A stretch of 64,000 nt of DNA, from contig NZ_NKFP01000006.1 of the NCBI RefSeq assembly GCF_002215035.1, forward strand, positions 2,881,080 through 2,945,079, in the 5' to 3' direction. Positions 45,006 through 55,299 of the stretch are shown here, piece after piece. The notes under the pieces are model-generated. The model searched no databases, was not told where the DNA came from, and saw only the letters and a program-made list of their open reading frames with translations. The translations under genes and the position numbers were made by a program. Source of the DNA: Leptolyngbya ohadii IS1 (GTDB lineage Bacteria; Cyanobacteriota; Cyanobacteriia; Elainellales; Elainellaceae). Each line of letters begins with the position of its first letter. Positions within the stretch are counted from its first letter, which is position 1.

Positions 45006-47294
45006 CTAGTAACGCTCCCAGGAGGGTTGGAATCCGCGTCGTCGCAGGAGGTCAATTTGGAGCTGGTCGAGGCGATCGCTAATTTGGGAATTAGGTTCGG
45101 GGGAGGACTGTTCCATTTCGCGAAGCTGGTTGAGGGCGGCGACGGGCTGATCCTGCGCTAAACTTATTTCCGCAAGAATACGGAGAATTTCCGGATCATT
45201 GGGTCGCAGAGCCAGGACGCGCTCGAACAGGGTACGGGCTTCGCTGAGCTGCTGTTGCTCAAATCGGACGCCGCCGAGTGCCAGTAGCGCATCAGAATTG
45301 TTGGGCTGTTGGGTCAGAATGGTTTCGTATGCCTCGCCTGCCTGAGTCAGGTTGCCAAGCTGCTGTGCCAGTTCGCCCTGCAAGAAGTAGACGCTGGCAT
45401 CGTTGGGGTTGGCGGTAATGAGTTCATTCACTCTGGCAGTGGCGCGATCGGCATCTCGGCTTGCCCAAAGCTGCACCCAGCGGCGGTTAATGCCTAAATT
45501 ATTCGGATCGATCGCCAGCAGGGTATCGTACAGAGACGATCGCGATTCGGCGGCGGGCAGGGTACTTACCAGCAGAAACAGTTCCGGCGGCACAGCCACA
45601 GATGGAGCCGTCACGGATGGAGCCGCAGAGGGTTCCCACTGGCTCAAAACGGCTTCTGCTTCTGCTTCAGAGATTTGATTCAGTGCATAGGCAATGCTGG
45701 CGCGCCCCATCTGACTGCTCAGATCGTCGGGATTCCGGGCAATCAGTCGATCGTAGATTTTTAGCGCATCCTCCGATCGTCCCTGCATCAGCCGCACCCC
45801 TGCCAGTCCGCGCATGGCATCTTCGTAGATTTTGATCTGGAAGGGCTGGGTTTCTGTAGTTTGAATCAGCTTGTCGTAGCGATCGGCGCTGCCGTCCAGA
45901 TTGCCTTCCTGCCGTTCCAGTTCTGCCAGCAGCAGTTCAACGCCCAGATCGGTGCTGCCTCTCGGAGTGGCTTGATATTCCGCAATTGCCGATCGCGTCC
46001 CCGCAAAATTCCCCTGCTCCAGAGCGATCTGCGCCAGCCGGAAATAGAGGAAGGGCACGTTTGCCGCCACATCGCGCAATGCCTGATAGATGGGTAGCAG
46101 TCCTGTATCGGGAGGCGTTAGCCGATTCAGACCGATCGTAATGGCGCGTCGTTCGACGGCAGAGGCGGGCAGGGTCGCCAGAATTGTTTTGAGCGTTTGT
46201 TCAAGCTGAGGGCGGGAAATCTGGCGCAAATCGTAGGCAGCGATCGCCCGTTTGACCTGGATGCTGGGCTTCTGGGGCTGCTGGACAATCAGACGATCGT
46301 AGAGCTGGATTGCCTCAGCTAGGGCGATTTGCGATTCGCTCATCACGTCTGCCACTTCCCGCATCAGTCCCGCTGACGGATTGGGGGTTTCCGCTAATGC
46401 CTGACGGTACAGGGTCACGGCTGCCTCGTAGGGTTCCGCATCCGAGAAAGTCCGCCCGATCGCGCTGAGTGCCCTAGCAAGGGGAAGTCGTGCCGCTTTG
46501 ATGTCGCGCAGGGGTTCCAGGACGGTAAATGCCCGATCAACCTGCTGATTCATGGCATAGGAAACTGCCAGCACCGATCGCATATCCATCGCGGACGGGT
46601 CTAACGATCGAATCGACTGAAGCCGGGTTTCTAAAATCTCGATCGACTGAGGCACATCTCCGGTTGCCTGGAGGGTCTGGGCATAGGCACTGATGGCTGA
46701 ATTGGGAATCGTTGCGCCTGCCCGATAGCGATCGAATAACTCGCGTCCGGTAATAAAGTCGCCGCTGTAGGTGTAAATCTGTGCCGCTTGCAGCAGGGTT
46801 TCCGGCTGAACCGTTTCTGTGAGCAGAATCTCGTAGTCGCCGATCGCTGCCTCGAACTGTCCCTGATAGCCGTACAGCAGTGCTCGCTGCGCCCGAAGTT
46901 TGCGATCGGTTGGCGTCAGGTTCAGCAGAGCCGTGAGCGCATTAATACCGCCCTGATTCCACTCTGGACGATAGGTGCCCAGTAACCCGATCGCCGCTAA
47001 AGCCTGCCGATTATTCGGATCTTGCTGGATTACCTGCTGATAGGCATTCCACGCATTGCTGTCCTGTCCTGCCCGCTGATAGGCGATCGCCAACCCCAAA
47101 CGAGCTTCCAGCGATCGGGGATTATTTTGAAGGGCACGCCGAAAAGCCGGAATTGCATCATTTACCCAGCCGCGATCGAGCAGCGTATAGCCCTGACGAG
47201 TTAGCGGATCAGCCTGGGCGACAGCCGGCAAAGAAACGGTCAGCGTGAGGGCAGAAAGAACGCTCAGTAACCTGATTAAACTTAATGACTTCAT
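45006..47294 (-). CDS. bcsC: BcsC-like periplasmic TPR protein (no barrel domain)
   Basis: The 762-residue secreted protein has a signal peptide (IRLLSVLSALTLTVSLPAVAQA) and then TPR repeats along its whole length (for example GYTLLDRGWVNDAIPAFRRA, ALLALGGVRFEQQQLSEART). In Gram-negative cellulose systems BcsC has TPRs followed by a 16-strand outer-membrane barrel. Here the protein stops after the TPRs, and a separate barrel protein is encoded just upstream with a four-base ATGA overlap. The TPRs should guide the polymer through the periplasm and bind peptidoglycan or the synthase. It could also be named a TPR protein of the cellulose operon, as sequence likeness to E. coli BcsC is only by architecture. 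Confidence -1.
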   Translation of the reverse strand: MKSLSLIRLLSVLSALTLTVSLPAVAQADPLTRQGYTLLDRGWVNDAIPAFRRALQNNPRSLEARLGLAIAYQRAGQDSNAWNAYQQVIQQDPNNRQALAAIGLLGTYRPEWNQGGINALTALLNLTPTDRKLRAQRALLYGYQGQFEAAIGDYEILLTETVQPETLLQAAQIYTYSGDFITGRELFDRYRAGATIPNSAISAYAQTLQATGDVPQSIEILETRLQSIRSLDPSAMDMRSVLAVSYAMNQQVDRAFTVLEPLRDIKAARLPLARALSAIGRTFSDAEPYEAAVTLYRQALAETPNPSAGLMREVADVMSESQIALAEAIQLYDRLIVQQPQKPSIQVKRAIAAYDLRQISRPQLEQTLKTILATLPASAVERRAITIGLNRLTPPDTGLLPIYQALRDVAANVPFLYFRLAQIALEQGNFAGTRSAIAEYQATPRGSTDLGVELLLAELERQEGNLDGSADRYDKLIQTTETQPFQIKIYEDAMRGLAGVRLMQGRSEDALKIYDRLIARNPDDLSSQMGRASIAYALNQISEAEAEAVLSQWEPSAAPSVTAPSVAVPPELFLLVSTLPAAESRSSLYDTLLAIDPNNLGINRRWVQLWASRDADRATARVNELITANPNDASVYFLQGELAQQLGNLTQAGEAYETILTQQPNNSDALLALGGVRFEQQQLSEARTLFERVLALRPNDPEILRILAEISLAQDQPVAALNQLREMEQSSPEPNSQISDRLDQLQIDLLRRRGFQPSWERY

Positions 47295-49261
47295 CGAAAG
47301 ATCCTCCCCAAATCGCTCAGCGAAAAGTCTGCTCGCACCCGAAACCCCAGGATGGTCTCTGAAAAACTATTCCTGGCTTGTGCAGTAATTCCGGCACGCA
47401 AATTGGGAAGCAGCCGCGCATCATAAAAAACTTCCACCACATCCGCCAGATCGTCGCCGCGCTGTTTTCGCAGTCCCTCATCGGACAAATCCCGCCCGTA
47501 GGCTAAACCCAGCCGATCGTCCAGCATTAGCAGATCCAGGAAATTGAAGCCAAAGCTGAAGGTTTCGCCGCCTCGTCCCAGATCCAGGTTGTCGTACCAG
47601 CCGTATCGCCCAAACAGACCGAGCCGAATCGACGGCACAAAATACTCGGCGCTAATGCCATACGCCTGCTCCCGATCGCCCGATCGCAGTCCAAAATCCC
47701 CGCTGCCGCGATCGAACTGGAAGATTTCCCGAAAGCCGCTGTCGTCGCCCGCATCCTCTGCTGTAACAAACGTGCCGCGCACAATCAGATTCTGAACGCG
47801 AACCGCTGCCTCTGCCGCAAAGCCATCCAGGGCAAAATCCCCCAGATCACGACGAGAGGAAAACCCCGCAGCCCGTAGCTCAAAGTTATCTGTAACGCTC
47901 CAGTTGACCAGCAGACCCGGACGGGAGGATAGCCCAGCCGCTGCCAGTGCCGGATTTGTTTGGAAAATCGGATTAAAGAATTGCGTCACGCCATCCTTCG
48001 CGAAACTATTGCGATCGAAATAGGAGGTGTAGTCCAGCAAGCCCACGGCAAACCGCAGCGTCGGAATTTCGCTGGGGGATACGGCAACATATAACTCGTT
48101 CAGGTTCAGCCCGGACTCTGGCGAATCGGTAAAGGCGTCGCCCGTGACTAAATCCAGCGTTCCCCCCACCAGCAAATTCGGCGTAATCGCATAGCTTACC
48201 GTAGTTCTTGCCCGCGCCGAAAACTCATCCCCCTGCACCACGATCGCCCCCTGAAGCTGAACAAATGGCGCACCTAGAAGGGCACTCCCACCCTGGGCAA
48301 TCTGCGTTCCCGCTGACGGTTCGCGATCGGGCAAAGAAGGGGCATTCGCAGGCGGATTCGACAGATTGGTTAGCGCATCTGGGGAAGCAGCCGATGTTGG
48401 AACTTTGCTTTCAAAGGACGGAGCAGTCAGAAATGAGGTAGCTGACGGGCTGCTCTCAATCTGCGGAATCTGCAACGGGACGGTCAGCCGAGTGACGGAA
48501 ACGTGACTTTCTGCAACGGGACAGTTTTCCAGGCAGGATAGGGGCATTGCCGCGATCGATGTTTCGGCTGGGCGATCGGCTGTCCTGCTCTCGATCGAAT
48601 CATTTCTGTGATTGGGCAGTGCAACTTGGTCAACGGAGAAGGTTTCGCCTGAAGGAGCAACTTCGTCATTCGCCAGAGCATTACTGGCTGAATCATTGGT
48701 CGAATCATCTGCCGGATCATTTGCCAGATTAGTGGTCGGATCATTTGCCGGATCATTGCCTGTACGATTCGGCTGATCTGTGGTTTTAATTGCCAGAAAT
48801 TCTATCGCCTCTGACGGTATTACCTCTGACGGTATTACCTCTGACGGTATCGCCTCTGATTCCATTGCCCCTGAATCTACCGCCTCTAAATCTACTGCCT
48901 CTAAATCTACCGTTCCTGCCGTCGCAGATTGCAAGTTGGGTTCTAGGGGTTCTAATTGAGCATCAGTCGATGGAACAATGGCTGCCGAAAAATCCGCTGC
49001 CACCACAACGTTCTGCGCTGATGCATTCTGAGGCAAAACGGCTTCCAGTCCCACGAGCGCGAAGGTGCCTAACGTAGCTACCCCAATCCAGTATGGATGC
49101 CAGGCATTTGTAACTTTAGCGATCGATCGCCCTATCGCGTGAATAGGCTGAGCGTGAATAGACTGATTAACTTCTGAATGGGATTCTGGGTTCGCATGGC
49201 AAGCCCAAGCAGAATCCGCACCAGTGGGGTGAACCTGATCAAACTGAGAACGTGAATTCAT
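47291..49261 (-). CDS. Predicted outer-membrane beta-barrel protein, cellulose operon
   Basis: The 656-residue protein has a hydrophobic segment near residues 60-80 (WIGVATLGTFALVGLEAVLP, ending NASAQ) as signal peptide. A disordered acidic region of about 250 residues has IPSEV and ANDP repeats. The C-terminal 350 residues have alternating polar/apolar strands such as TTVSYAITPNLLVGGTLDLV and FEVFYDARLLPNLRAGITAQ-like stretches, ending in FRVRADFSLSDLGRIFR with the terminal aromatic/Arg. This fits an outer-membrane barrel. The operon position suggests the exit pore for cellulose that BcsC lacks. The ATG at 49261 follows GGAA; the frame is open further to 49318 without family support. No close family was named. 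Confidence -1.
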   Translation of the reverse strand: MNSRSQFDQVHPTGADSAWACHANPESHSEVNQSIHAQPIHAIGRSIAKVTNAWHPYWIGVATLGTFALVGLEAVLPQNASAQNVVVAADFSAAIVPSTDAQLEPLEPNLQSATAGTVDLEAVDLEAVDSGAMESEAIPSEVIPSEVIPSEAIEFLAIKTTDQPNRTGNDPANDPTTNLANDPADDSTNDSASNALANDEVAPSGETFSVDQVALPNHRNDSIESRTADRPAETSIAAMPLSCLENCPVAESHVSVTRLTVPLQIPQIESSPSATSFLTAPSFESKVPTSAASPDALTNLSNPPANAPSLPDREPSAGTQIAQGGSALLGAPFVQLQGAIVVQGDEFSARARTTVSYAITPNLLVGGTLDLVTGDAFTDSPESGLNLNELYVAVSPSEIPTLRFAVGLLDYTSYFDRNSFAKDGVTQFFNPIFQTNPALAAAGLSSRPGLLVNWSVTDNFELRAAGFSSRRDLGDFALDGFAAEAAVRVQNLIVRGTFVTAEDAGDDSGFREIFQFDRGSGDFGLRSGDREQAYGISAEYFVPSIRLGLFGRYGWYDNLDLGRGGETFSFGFNFLDLLMLDDRLGLAYGRDLSDEGLRKQRGDDLADVVEVFYDARLLPNLRAGITAQARNSFSETILGFRVRADFSLSDLGRIFR

Positions 49262-50592
49262 GATTTCCAACAGAACGTGGATGGCAAGTTCAGCGCAGGA
49301 AAAGACGCAACAGGGCAAATTACCCTTACTCCTGCGGCTGGGATAGAATAGCCAGTCACGCTGCGCTGATGCACACCTGCGATTCAGCCAGCGAAATTAG
49401 CCATGAGAACGGCTCGTGAGCGACGACGGATCAAGCCAGGCAAGACGGCAGCGAGGAGCACAATCCAATAACCGTCAATGCATTAAGAAAATTCATTAGT
49501 GAATCAGCAGCATGAGCGATCGAAAAACTGGCTGAAAGCTCGGTAGATGCCTGCGCTAAAATAACCTGCAATTCTTTAGCCGTGTCAGTTAGCCGTGTCA
49601 GTCAGCCGTAACCGCATCGAGTTTTGCAGCGCTGCCGGGGAGATGCCACCACTCTTTTTCTAGAGTTATTTCCAGAGTTATTTCCAGAGTTATTTCCAGA
49701 ATTACGTCTCTAAGGTCAATCACCCTTTGAAGTCGATCGTCTGTACCTGGATCTATGAGCCGATTGGGCAAGAGACAGCATACAGAAAGACCAGTTGAAA
49801 TCCAACTTGAGAATGATTGAACCTGAATTAAATATTAAACCTTTATTCCGTGCTTCCCCTGAAGAGGATATGAAAAAAACGACATCCTCAGTGAAGATGC
49901 CGCGAACTGTATTTTTGATTGACGGAACTGATGTAGATTCTGTAAAGAAAGGAAAAACCGATTATAAAGCAAGCGGTTATATCCTAATAAAAACTGAATA
50001 AATAACGCTCCGCCTAAGCATAAGAGAGAAATAAAACCGTCCTGATTAAGTAAAGCAGCCAAGAATATATTATGGTAGATGCAGCAAAGACATCGGTGTA
50101 AAAGGCACTAGCGCAAAAGGCATTGGCGCAACACCAACCAAGCTGCACATAAAATAAAATGGTTGGAACAAAACCGGGACATACTCAAGCCAACAACAGG
50201 GGAAAACGGTCTAACAACGACTTACCGTAAAAGTCGATTTCCAAACTGGAATTTGAGTTGGGATTGGACTTCTTCTATCTATTACAAATCTTCCTGCTGT
50301 TGTGCAACTCAGCCAAATGGCTGAACTTCGTTAAAGCTAAATCGGCAGACTTATAAAGCAATAAAGAAGCCCGTTAAGCCATCCTGATCCAATGGCGCTC
50401 CTGCTGTAGAAGCGATCGTAGTCAGGACAAGTTCTTGCTTCATAAATCAGTTTGATGGAGTGTAGACAATCTCCCGGCTGTAATCAGTCTTGTCTTAAAT
50501 TAATTCGCTAATTATGGCTAATTATGGCTTTTGGGGATCTTCCGAATCTTTAAGTAGTGATTTTTCAGTTGCTTTACTATAGCTGCTCTACT
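49262..50592. other. Intergenic region upstream of the cellulose operon
   Basis: These 1.3 kb lie between divergent genes and should carry the bcs operon promoter. AGAGTTATTTCC is repeated three times at 49662-49697. A short AT-rich ORF at 49813-50001 is listed separately. Nothing else is supported. Confidence -1.
49813..50001 (+). CDS. Possible small protein, 62 residues
   Basis: The ORF reads MIEPELNIKPLFRASPEEDM, then a Lys-rich part with RTVFLIDGTDVDSVKKGKTD and the end ASGYILIKTE. Its base composition is lower in G and C than its neighbours. A second start at 49870 is possible. No ribosome site is strong, and no family was recognised. It is kept with low confidence because the residue mix looks protein-like. 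Confidence -1.
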   Translation: MIEPELNIKPLFRASPEEDMKKTTSSVKMPRTVFLIDGTDVDSVKKGKTDYKASGYILIKTE

Positions 50593-51369
50593 ATGCATAG
50601 TTTCCTCCAGATTTTGTTCAGGCTGTGTCCGCTGCAAATCCAGGCTTCCAGATGGCGAGGGTTTTTCTGGCTGCTACTGGTCGGCACTCTACTGCCCTAT
50701 ACGACAGCCTGTAGAACGCTGAACTTCCCAAACCAGCCTCGTGAGGTCAGCCTGCAAATGGAGGTTGTTCCTGGCTCGGCGCAAAGCCGCTACACCGTTT
50801 CTGGCACAACCAATCTCCCGGACAATACACCCATTACGGTTGCTGCAATTCGCTACTTCAGCGCCGCCTATCAAACTTCAGCTCTCAATCGCCCGACTTT
50901 TGCTGTTCTCGACTACACATCAACTACGGTCAATCAGGGCAAATGGCAGGTTGAACTCACCCTCCAGCAGCAGGGGACGGACGGCAGAGGTTGGGAAGCA
51001 TGGCAAATGGAACAATCCCGGTTAGGGCTTGCGCTTCAGCCGACCGAAACTGTTTCTTTTGTCACGTCGCTCATAGCGATCGATCCGCTGGAACCGCTGG
51101 AGCAGCAGCTTGCCGAGGAAGGATTTCGATTGCCGCAGGGGATGGTTCGCGCGACCGCAGAGGGACAGCGCTATGCCGAAGTTAGTCAGACCATTGCCCT
51201 GGCTGCTCCCAATCTCAGTGAAACCCCGCCTGCAATACCCGAACCTCATAACTATGGCTGGGGCGATCGCTATAAATTTCTTCAGGAGCCGCCGAACGAG
51301 ATTCAGTACGAGCGTCCCGCAGAACGGCAGACCAATGCTCCCCCCGCGCCTTCGGAGTTTTTGCGCTAG
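50593..51369 (+). CDS. Cyanobacterial lipoprotein-like hypothetical protein
   Basis: The 258-residue protein has a hydrophobic N-terminus (GFFWLLLVGTLLPYTTACRTL) whose Cys sits in a weak lipobox (TTAC). The soluble part has a beta-rich N-half (VSLQMEVVPGSAQSRYTVSG ... IRYFSAAY) and a Pro-rich tail. It is probably secreted across the inner membrane and perhaps lipid-anchored. The alternative start is the GTG at 50557. A rho-independent terminator follows closely. The function is not recognised. Confidence -1.
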   Translation: MHSFLQILFRLCPLQIQASRWRGFFWLLLVGTLLPYTTACRTLNFPNQPREVSLQMEVVPGSAQSRYTVSGTTNLPDNTPITVAAIRYFSAAYQTSALNRPTFAVLDYTSTTVNQGKWQVELTLQQQGTDGRGWEAWQMEQSRLGLALQPTETVSFVTSLIAIDPLEPLEQQLAEEGFRLPQGMVRATAEGQRYAEVSQTIALAAPNLSETPPAIPEPHNYGWGDRYKFLQEPPNEIQYERPAERQTNAPPAPSEFLR

Positions 51370-51444
51370 GGCGGCATTGCTGAACAAAAGCCTTGTCCAC
51401 CACAACTACAAGGTTTATCACAACTACAGAAAAAACAGAAAAAA

Positions 51445-51490
51445 GCCCACTCTCCAGAACACGATAATTCTGTAAGGTGGGCGTTTTGTT
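51445..51490 (+). terminator. Rho-independent terminator
   Basis: GCCCAC (51445-51450) pairs with GTGGGC (51477-51482), helped by an inner CAGAA/TTCTG, and is followed by GTTTTGTTTG. It sits about 75 bases after the lipoprotein-like gene and reads in the same direction. Confidence -1.
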
Positions 51491-52062
51491 TGTCGTTCAA
51501 CTTGAAGAAGCTTTTAGAACAGTTTTTTCTCAAGATCGCTGATTCTTTTTAGGCAGTTCTTTGTATTGATTAGAGGCAAACTGTAGGAGCGGAAGTTAAA
51601 TGAACGAAATAGAATTACCGATCGCTGAGTTTTGAACCGGATAACGGCTGTCTGAATGCTTTTGTCGATCGCTTTGAGGCATGAAAAATTCCTGCGTCCC
51701 ATGCTATCGCCGGGCAGTCGGAGTGAAACAAACCCGGCAAACAGCTGAGAATTTCAATGGAACAAATGGCACTTTCACAGCATCTCTATTTGCCCATTGA
51801 TGTAGTTCATTGAGCGCAAGAGCGGCTGAGTAATTGTGTCTGTCGAGTCTTCGCAAGAACCGAACCTGAACTGTAGCGACTCTAAACTGTAGCGAATCTG
51901 GGCTGTAGCAAATCTAGACTGTAGCGAATCTAGACCATACCGGGTTGAGAACTGCGAATTAAAACCGACCCATGTAATTACATGACTGAGCAAACGAATG
52001 TAGAGGCTGACTCCAGTTTTTATAAACTCGGTTACAAACTCGGTGAAGCTTTGACTACCAGT
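51491..52062. other. Intergenic region with short tandem repeat
   Basis: No gene is supported. CTGTAGCGAATCTAGA-like units of 16-17 bases repeat four times at 51871-51935. The short open frames here are not protein-like. Confidence -1.
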
Positions 52063-52590
52063 TTAACTCTCCAGTGCCAGCCCAGCAGGAACTTCGAGCG
52101 AGTAGGCAATACTCTGCGGCAAAGGCAGTTCTTCTGCGGCAACGTTATCCAACGGATTGGATTCTGGAAGACTGCTTCTAGATTCGATCGCAGCAGCAAC
52201 AAAAGATTTATAACCCGACTCCAGAGTAGATTCGATCGTCGATTCTGGCGTAGACTCGGTGAGCAGTTCTTGCTGGAACTCGGCTTCGGCATTCTGGAGC
52301 CGTTGCTTTGCTCGATATTGCCGTCTCAGTATCTCAACAGCGCCCATACCCGTTCCCACGCTGGCAACGATCGCAATCCCCATGTAGCGGATAATGCTGT
52401 TTCGCGTTTCGCGATCCATCTGTGCGGGCGAACTCTCGCTCCATTGAGGGGGAAAGTCCATCAGAATGGGGACGGGCTTCTGCATAAGCAGGGGCAGCGT
52501 CATGGCAGAAAAAACGGCACTTCCAACGACAATGGCGGTTAGGATACTATGACCAGGCTGAACACCACGACTTGAACGCACACTATTCAT
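52063..52590 (-). CDS. Hypothetical membrane protein, 175 residues
   Basis: Two hydrophobic segments (SILTAIVVGSAVFSAMTLPLL near residues 15-35 and IRYMGIAIVASVGTGMGAVE near 68-88) flank a short loop. A cytoplasmic or periplasmic coiled tail follows with Thr/Glu/Ser repeats (LTESTPESTIESTLESGYKS). The frame is open upstream to 52650; the ATG at 52590 was chosen as it starts the hydrophobic region normally. No family was recognised and there is no operon partner. Confidence -1.
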   Translation of the reverse strand: MNSVRSSRGVQPGHSILTAIVVGSAVFSAMTLPLLMQKPVPILMDFPPQWSESSPAQMDRETRNSIIRYMGIAIVASVGTGMGAVEILRRQYRAKQRLQNAEAEFQQELLTESTPESTIESTLESGYKSFVAAAIESRSSLPESNPLDNVAAEELPLPQSIAYSLEVPAGLALES

Positions 52591-52977
52591 TGTGATTTCG
52601 ACTCCGCACAATTTTTTAAGGGCTTCTATTCCATCTATGCGGTGATGCATCTATAGAACCGGAGGGTGCTACTCTTCTCCATCAAACCTTAATGAAACCC
52701 CCGGATAAGATGATCGAATGACTAACTCTTTTGATGAGAATCGGCTTGGAAGGGCAGAGAAAGCAGAAAAATCCCAGATTTTGTCTTCTCAACCCGATGC
52801 TTACATTCAAACTGTCCCTCAAAAAGCATGAAAATAGGGCTATTTCTAGCCCTTGACCGTTGAAGTTTTAAGTCAACAAAAATGGGCAAGCAAACCAGCC
52901 ACAAACCTCTGCCAGAATGCTTCCCCCTCCGGAGACAAGAGCGCCCTCGCTTCTCATCTCCTCATCCTCTAATCCCC
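52591..52977. other. Intergenic region, nothing recognised
   Basis: These 387 bases lie between the membrane protein gene and the M23 peptidase gene, both minus. No gene, repeat or strong hairpin was seen. Confidence -1.
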
Positions 52978-55299
52978 CTACTCCCCAACAGCTCGACTGG
53001 CGATCGCCTCAGCCGTTGCCGCTAATGGATCGATCGCCATCCAGCCTTCCGAGGTGGGAACTTTCACTTCAAAATGCAGGTGGGGTCCAGTGGAGTAGCC
53101 CGTGCTGCCGACCCAGCCCAGAACCGTTCCCTGCTGCACAGCCACTCCGGGACGAACTGCAATGCCGGAGAGGTGGGCGTAGAGGTTGCGGTAGTTGCCA
53201 CCAGCCGTTTCTACAATGACCGTTAAGCCATAGCCGCCCATATCATCTGCTGCAATCACGCGCCCCGCTGCGGCTGCCACGACCGGAGTTCCCATCGGCG
53301 CACCTAGATCAATTCCCGTATGGAGGCGACGATCGCCCGAAATGGGGTGAATTCGCCAGCCAAAGCCGGAGGTCAGCACGGCAGGAATTGCCAGCGGGAA
53401 GGCAAAATTCTTCCAGCCCATCTGCCGGGAAAGGGCAGGCGAGACGGTAACGTTCGTTGATCCTGCAACCGGAAAGCAGTTGGATACCGCTGCGGGAGCC
53501 GTTGTTTTTTGGCTGACTGCTTGTGCTGCGGAGGGGCTGCCTGCCGGGGGAGAGACCTTCACAGCATCCTTCATCAGCGGCGGCAGATCGGTCACAACGT
53601 CCGGGAAGTTTAGCAGGGAGTCACCGAAGCTGATAACAGGGGGCAGGAGATCCTGCGATCGCGTCTGGTTCTGTCCTGAAGCCGACTGTCCTGAAGCAAA
53701 CTTGCTCTTGTCGCTAATGTCGTTAATGTTGCTAATGTCGCCGGTTCCAATATCGCTGGTTTCTTCCCCCGTCTCACCGATCGTCTGCATTTCCTGTTCC
53801 ACAGCAATCTCTGAACTGCCAGGAGATACGGAAAGGAACGGGAGCCGAATGCCAACCTGCTTCAGCGGTTTACTGATCCAGTAGCCCATTAATTCCAGCG
53901 GGGAAAGGGTCTGGCTCACTTCTGGAGAGAGCGGCTGATTTGCGGGCTGATTGGCTAACCGTTCCCGCTCCGATAGGGAAATTGATCCCTCTTTAGCCGA
54001 TCGAGCAAACGTTGCAGCATCTAACGCGATCAGCTGCTCCTGCGAATTCTTAGCAGACTGATCGACCACTGCATCCAGAGATCTGAGCGGTTTGATCAGG
54101 ATGCTGTCAGCCTTGAGTTCCGGAATTCCATTAGCGGTGGGTACCGGGGTCGTCGCGGCTTGGTTGGACTTTGCCTGTAGCGCCTCAGGTTTTGCCGCCT
54201 CAGGTTGTACCGCTTCAGGTTTTGCCGCTTCAGGTTTTGCCGCTTCAGAGATTTGGCTTCTGTTCGGAACTGTCTGCGCCGTTTGCAGTTGGTTTGCCTG
54301 ACGCTGAGATGAGGCTCGTCCGACTGCGGCTACCAGGGATGCGGCAACGCGATTGCCAAACTGGGGTGGCTTGCCTGACTTGACGGCAGGATTTTCGGCG
54401 GCAGATTGGGCAGCGACGGGTGCCGTTGGCTCTGCGGGGCATTGGGGTAAGGCATAGGTGCCAGTCCAGGGCTGGCTGACCGGGAAGTTAAGCCCTGCAC
54501 CGAGAGGAATGACACGCCCCACGCCGCCGGGTTGAGCTGTGTCGGGAACGGGAACTGCGGCAACAGGAGTCTGTCCTTCGGTCTGAGTTGGGGTTTCTCC
54601 TGGAGCTGAATTCTCTGCGATCGGAATCCCTGCCATCTGGTCAATTTTCGCCAGCAGTTCGGTTTGCAGTTCGGTCGGCAGAGCCGGGTGGCGAGCAATC
54701 TCACGAGCTTCTTCAAAGGCTCCAGTTTCGGCATATTGCAGCGCAATCCGAATTAAATTCTGCTGAAGCTGGGCTTCCCGCGTTGCCCGATCTCGCGCGA
54801 CGATCGCCGCCAATTTCTCATCGATCTGCTGCCGCATTGCCGCTACAGATTGCGATCGGGGGTTGGTTGGGGATGGGGCGGGCGTTTCTTTTGCCGTTTC
54901 TTTTGCCGTTTCTGCGAGTGAGTTCTGCGGGGCTGCCTGTGGAGCGGCAGGATTGGCTGCGGTCGGTTGATCTGATTCTGGTGCAGCAACCTCTGAAACC
55001 TCAGGAGCGGTCTGTGCTTCAGGCGATTGATCGGCTGCGTTGGAAACGGGTTCTGTTGGCACGATCGCCCGATTCACCTCCGGGGAAATGATCGATTCAA
55101 CCGTCACAGGCACATCCGGGGCAGCAGCAGGCGGATCTACAGAAGGATTAGTCGTCTGCTGGGCTTCTCCACTCGCAGTGGGGGAAGAAACTTCGGGATT
55201 GGCTGCACTCGCGATCGCGGCAGGATAGACTCTGAGCAGGGTCGAGGTAATGACAGCCGTAGCTAAACAGTGCCCAACGGGTTTAAGAATATGCTTCAT
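52978..55299 (-). CDS. M23 family metallopeptidase (peptidoglycan DD-endopeptidase-like)
   Basis: The 773-residue protein begins with a signal peptide (HILKPVGHCLATAVITSTLL, cleaved near ASA). A very long disordered Pro/Ala/Gln-rich region follows, including five KPEAA-type repeats (AAKPEAAKPEAVQPEAAKPE). The C-terminal M23/LytM domain has the zinc ligands His and Asp of RLHTGIDLGAP, the HLS of NLYAHLSG and the HLH of GPHLHFEV. All catalytic residues are present, so it should cut peptide cross-links or activate an amidase. The ATG at 55299 was chosen. Location is the periplasm; the long linker may let it span from membrane to wall. Confidence -1.
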   Translation of the reverse strand: MKHILKPVGHCLATAVITSTLLRVYPAAIASAANPEVSSPTASGEAQQTTNPSVDPPAAAPDVPVTVESIISPEVNRAIVPTEPVSNAADQSPEAQTAPEVSEVAAPESDQPTAANPAAPQAAPQNSLAETAKETAKETPAPSPTNPRSQSVAAMRQQIDEKLAAIVARDRATREAQLQQNLIRIALQYAETGAFEEAREIARHPALPTELQTELLAKIDQMAGIPIAENSAPGETPTQTEGQTPVAAVPVPDTAQPGGVGRVIPLGAGLNFPVSQPWTGTYALPQCPAEPTAPVAAQSAAENPAVKSGKPPQFGNRVAASLVAAVGRASSQRQANQLQTAQTVPNRSQISEAAKPEAAKPEAVQPEAAKPEALQAKSNQAATTPVPTANGIPELKADSILIKPLRSLDAVVDQSAKNSQEQLIALDAATFARSAKEGSISLSERERLANQPANQPLSPEVSQTLSPLELMGYWISKPLKQVGIRLPFLSVSPGSSEIAVEQEMQTIGETGEETSDIGTGDISNINDISDKSKFASGQSASGQNQTRSQDLLPPVISFGDSLLNFPDVVTDLPPLMKDAVKVSPPAGSPSAAQAVSQKTTAPAAVSNCFPVAGSTNVTVSPALSRQMGWKNFAFPLAIPAVLTSGFGWRIHPISGDRRLHTGIDLGAPMGTPVVAAAAGRVIAADDMGGYGLTVIVETAGGNYRNLYAHLSGIAVRPGVAVQQGTVLGWVGSTGYSTGPHLHFEVKVPTSEGWMAIDPLAATAEAIASRAVGE

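Noticed and set aside
51514..51702. 62-residue minus-strand open frame
   Set aside because: No start signal and no family resemblance; it lies in AT-rich intergenic sequence after a terminator.
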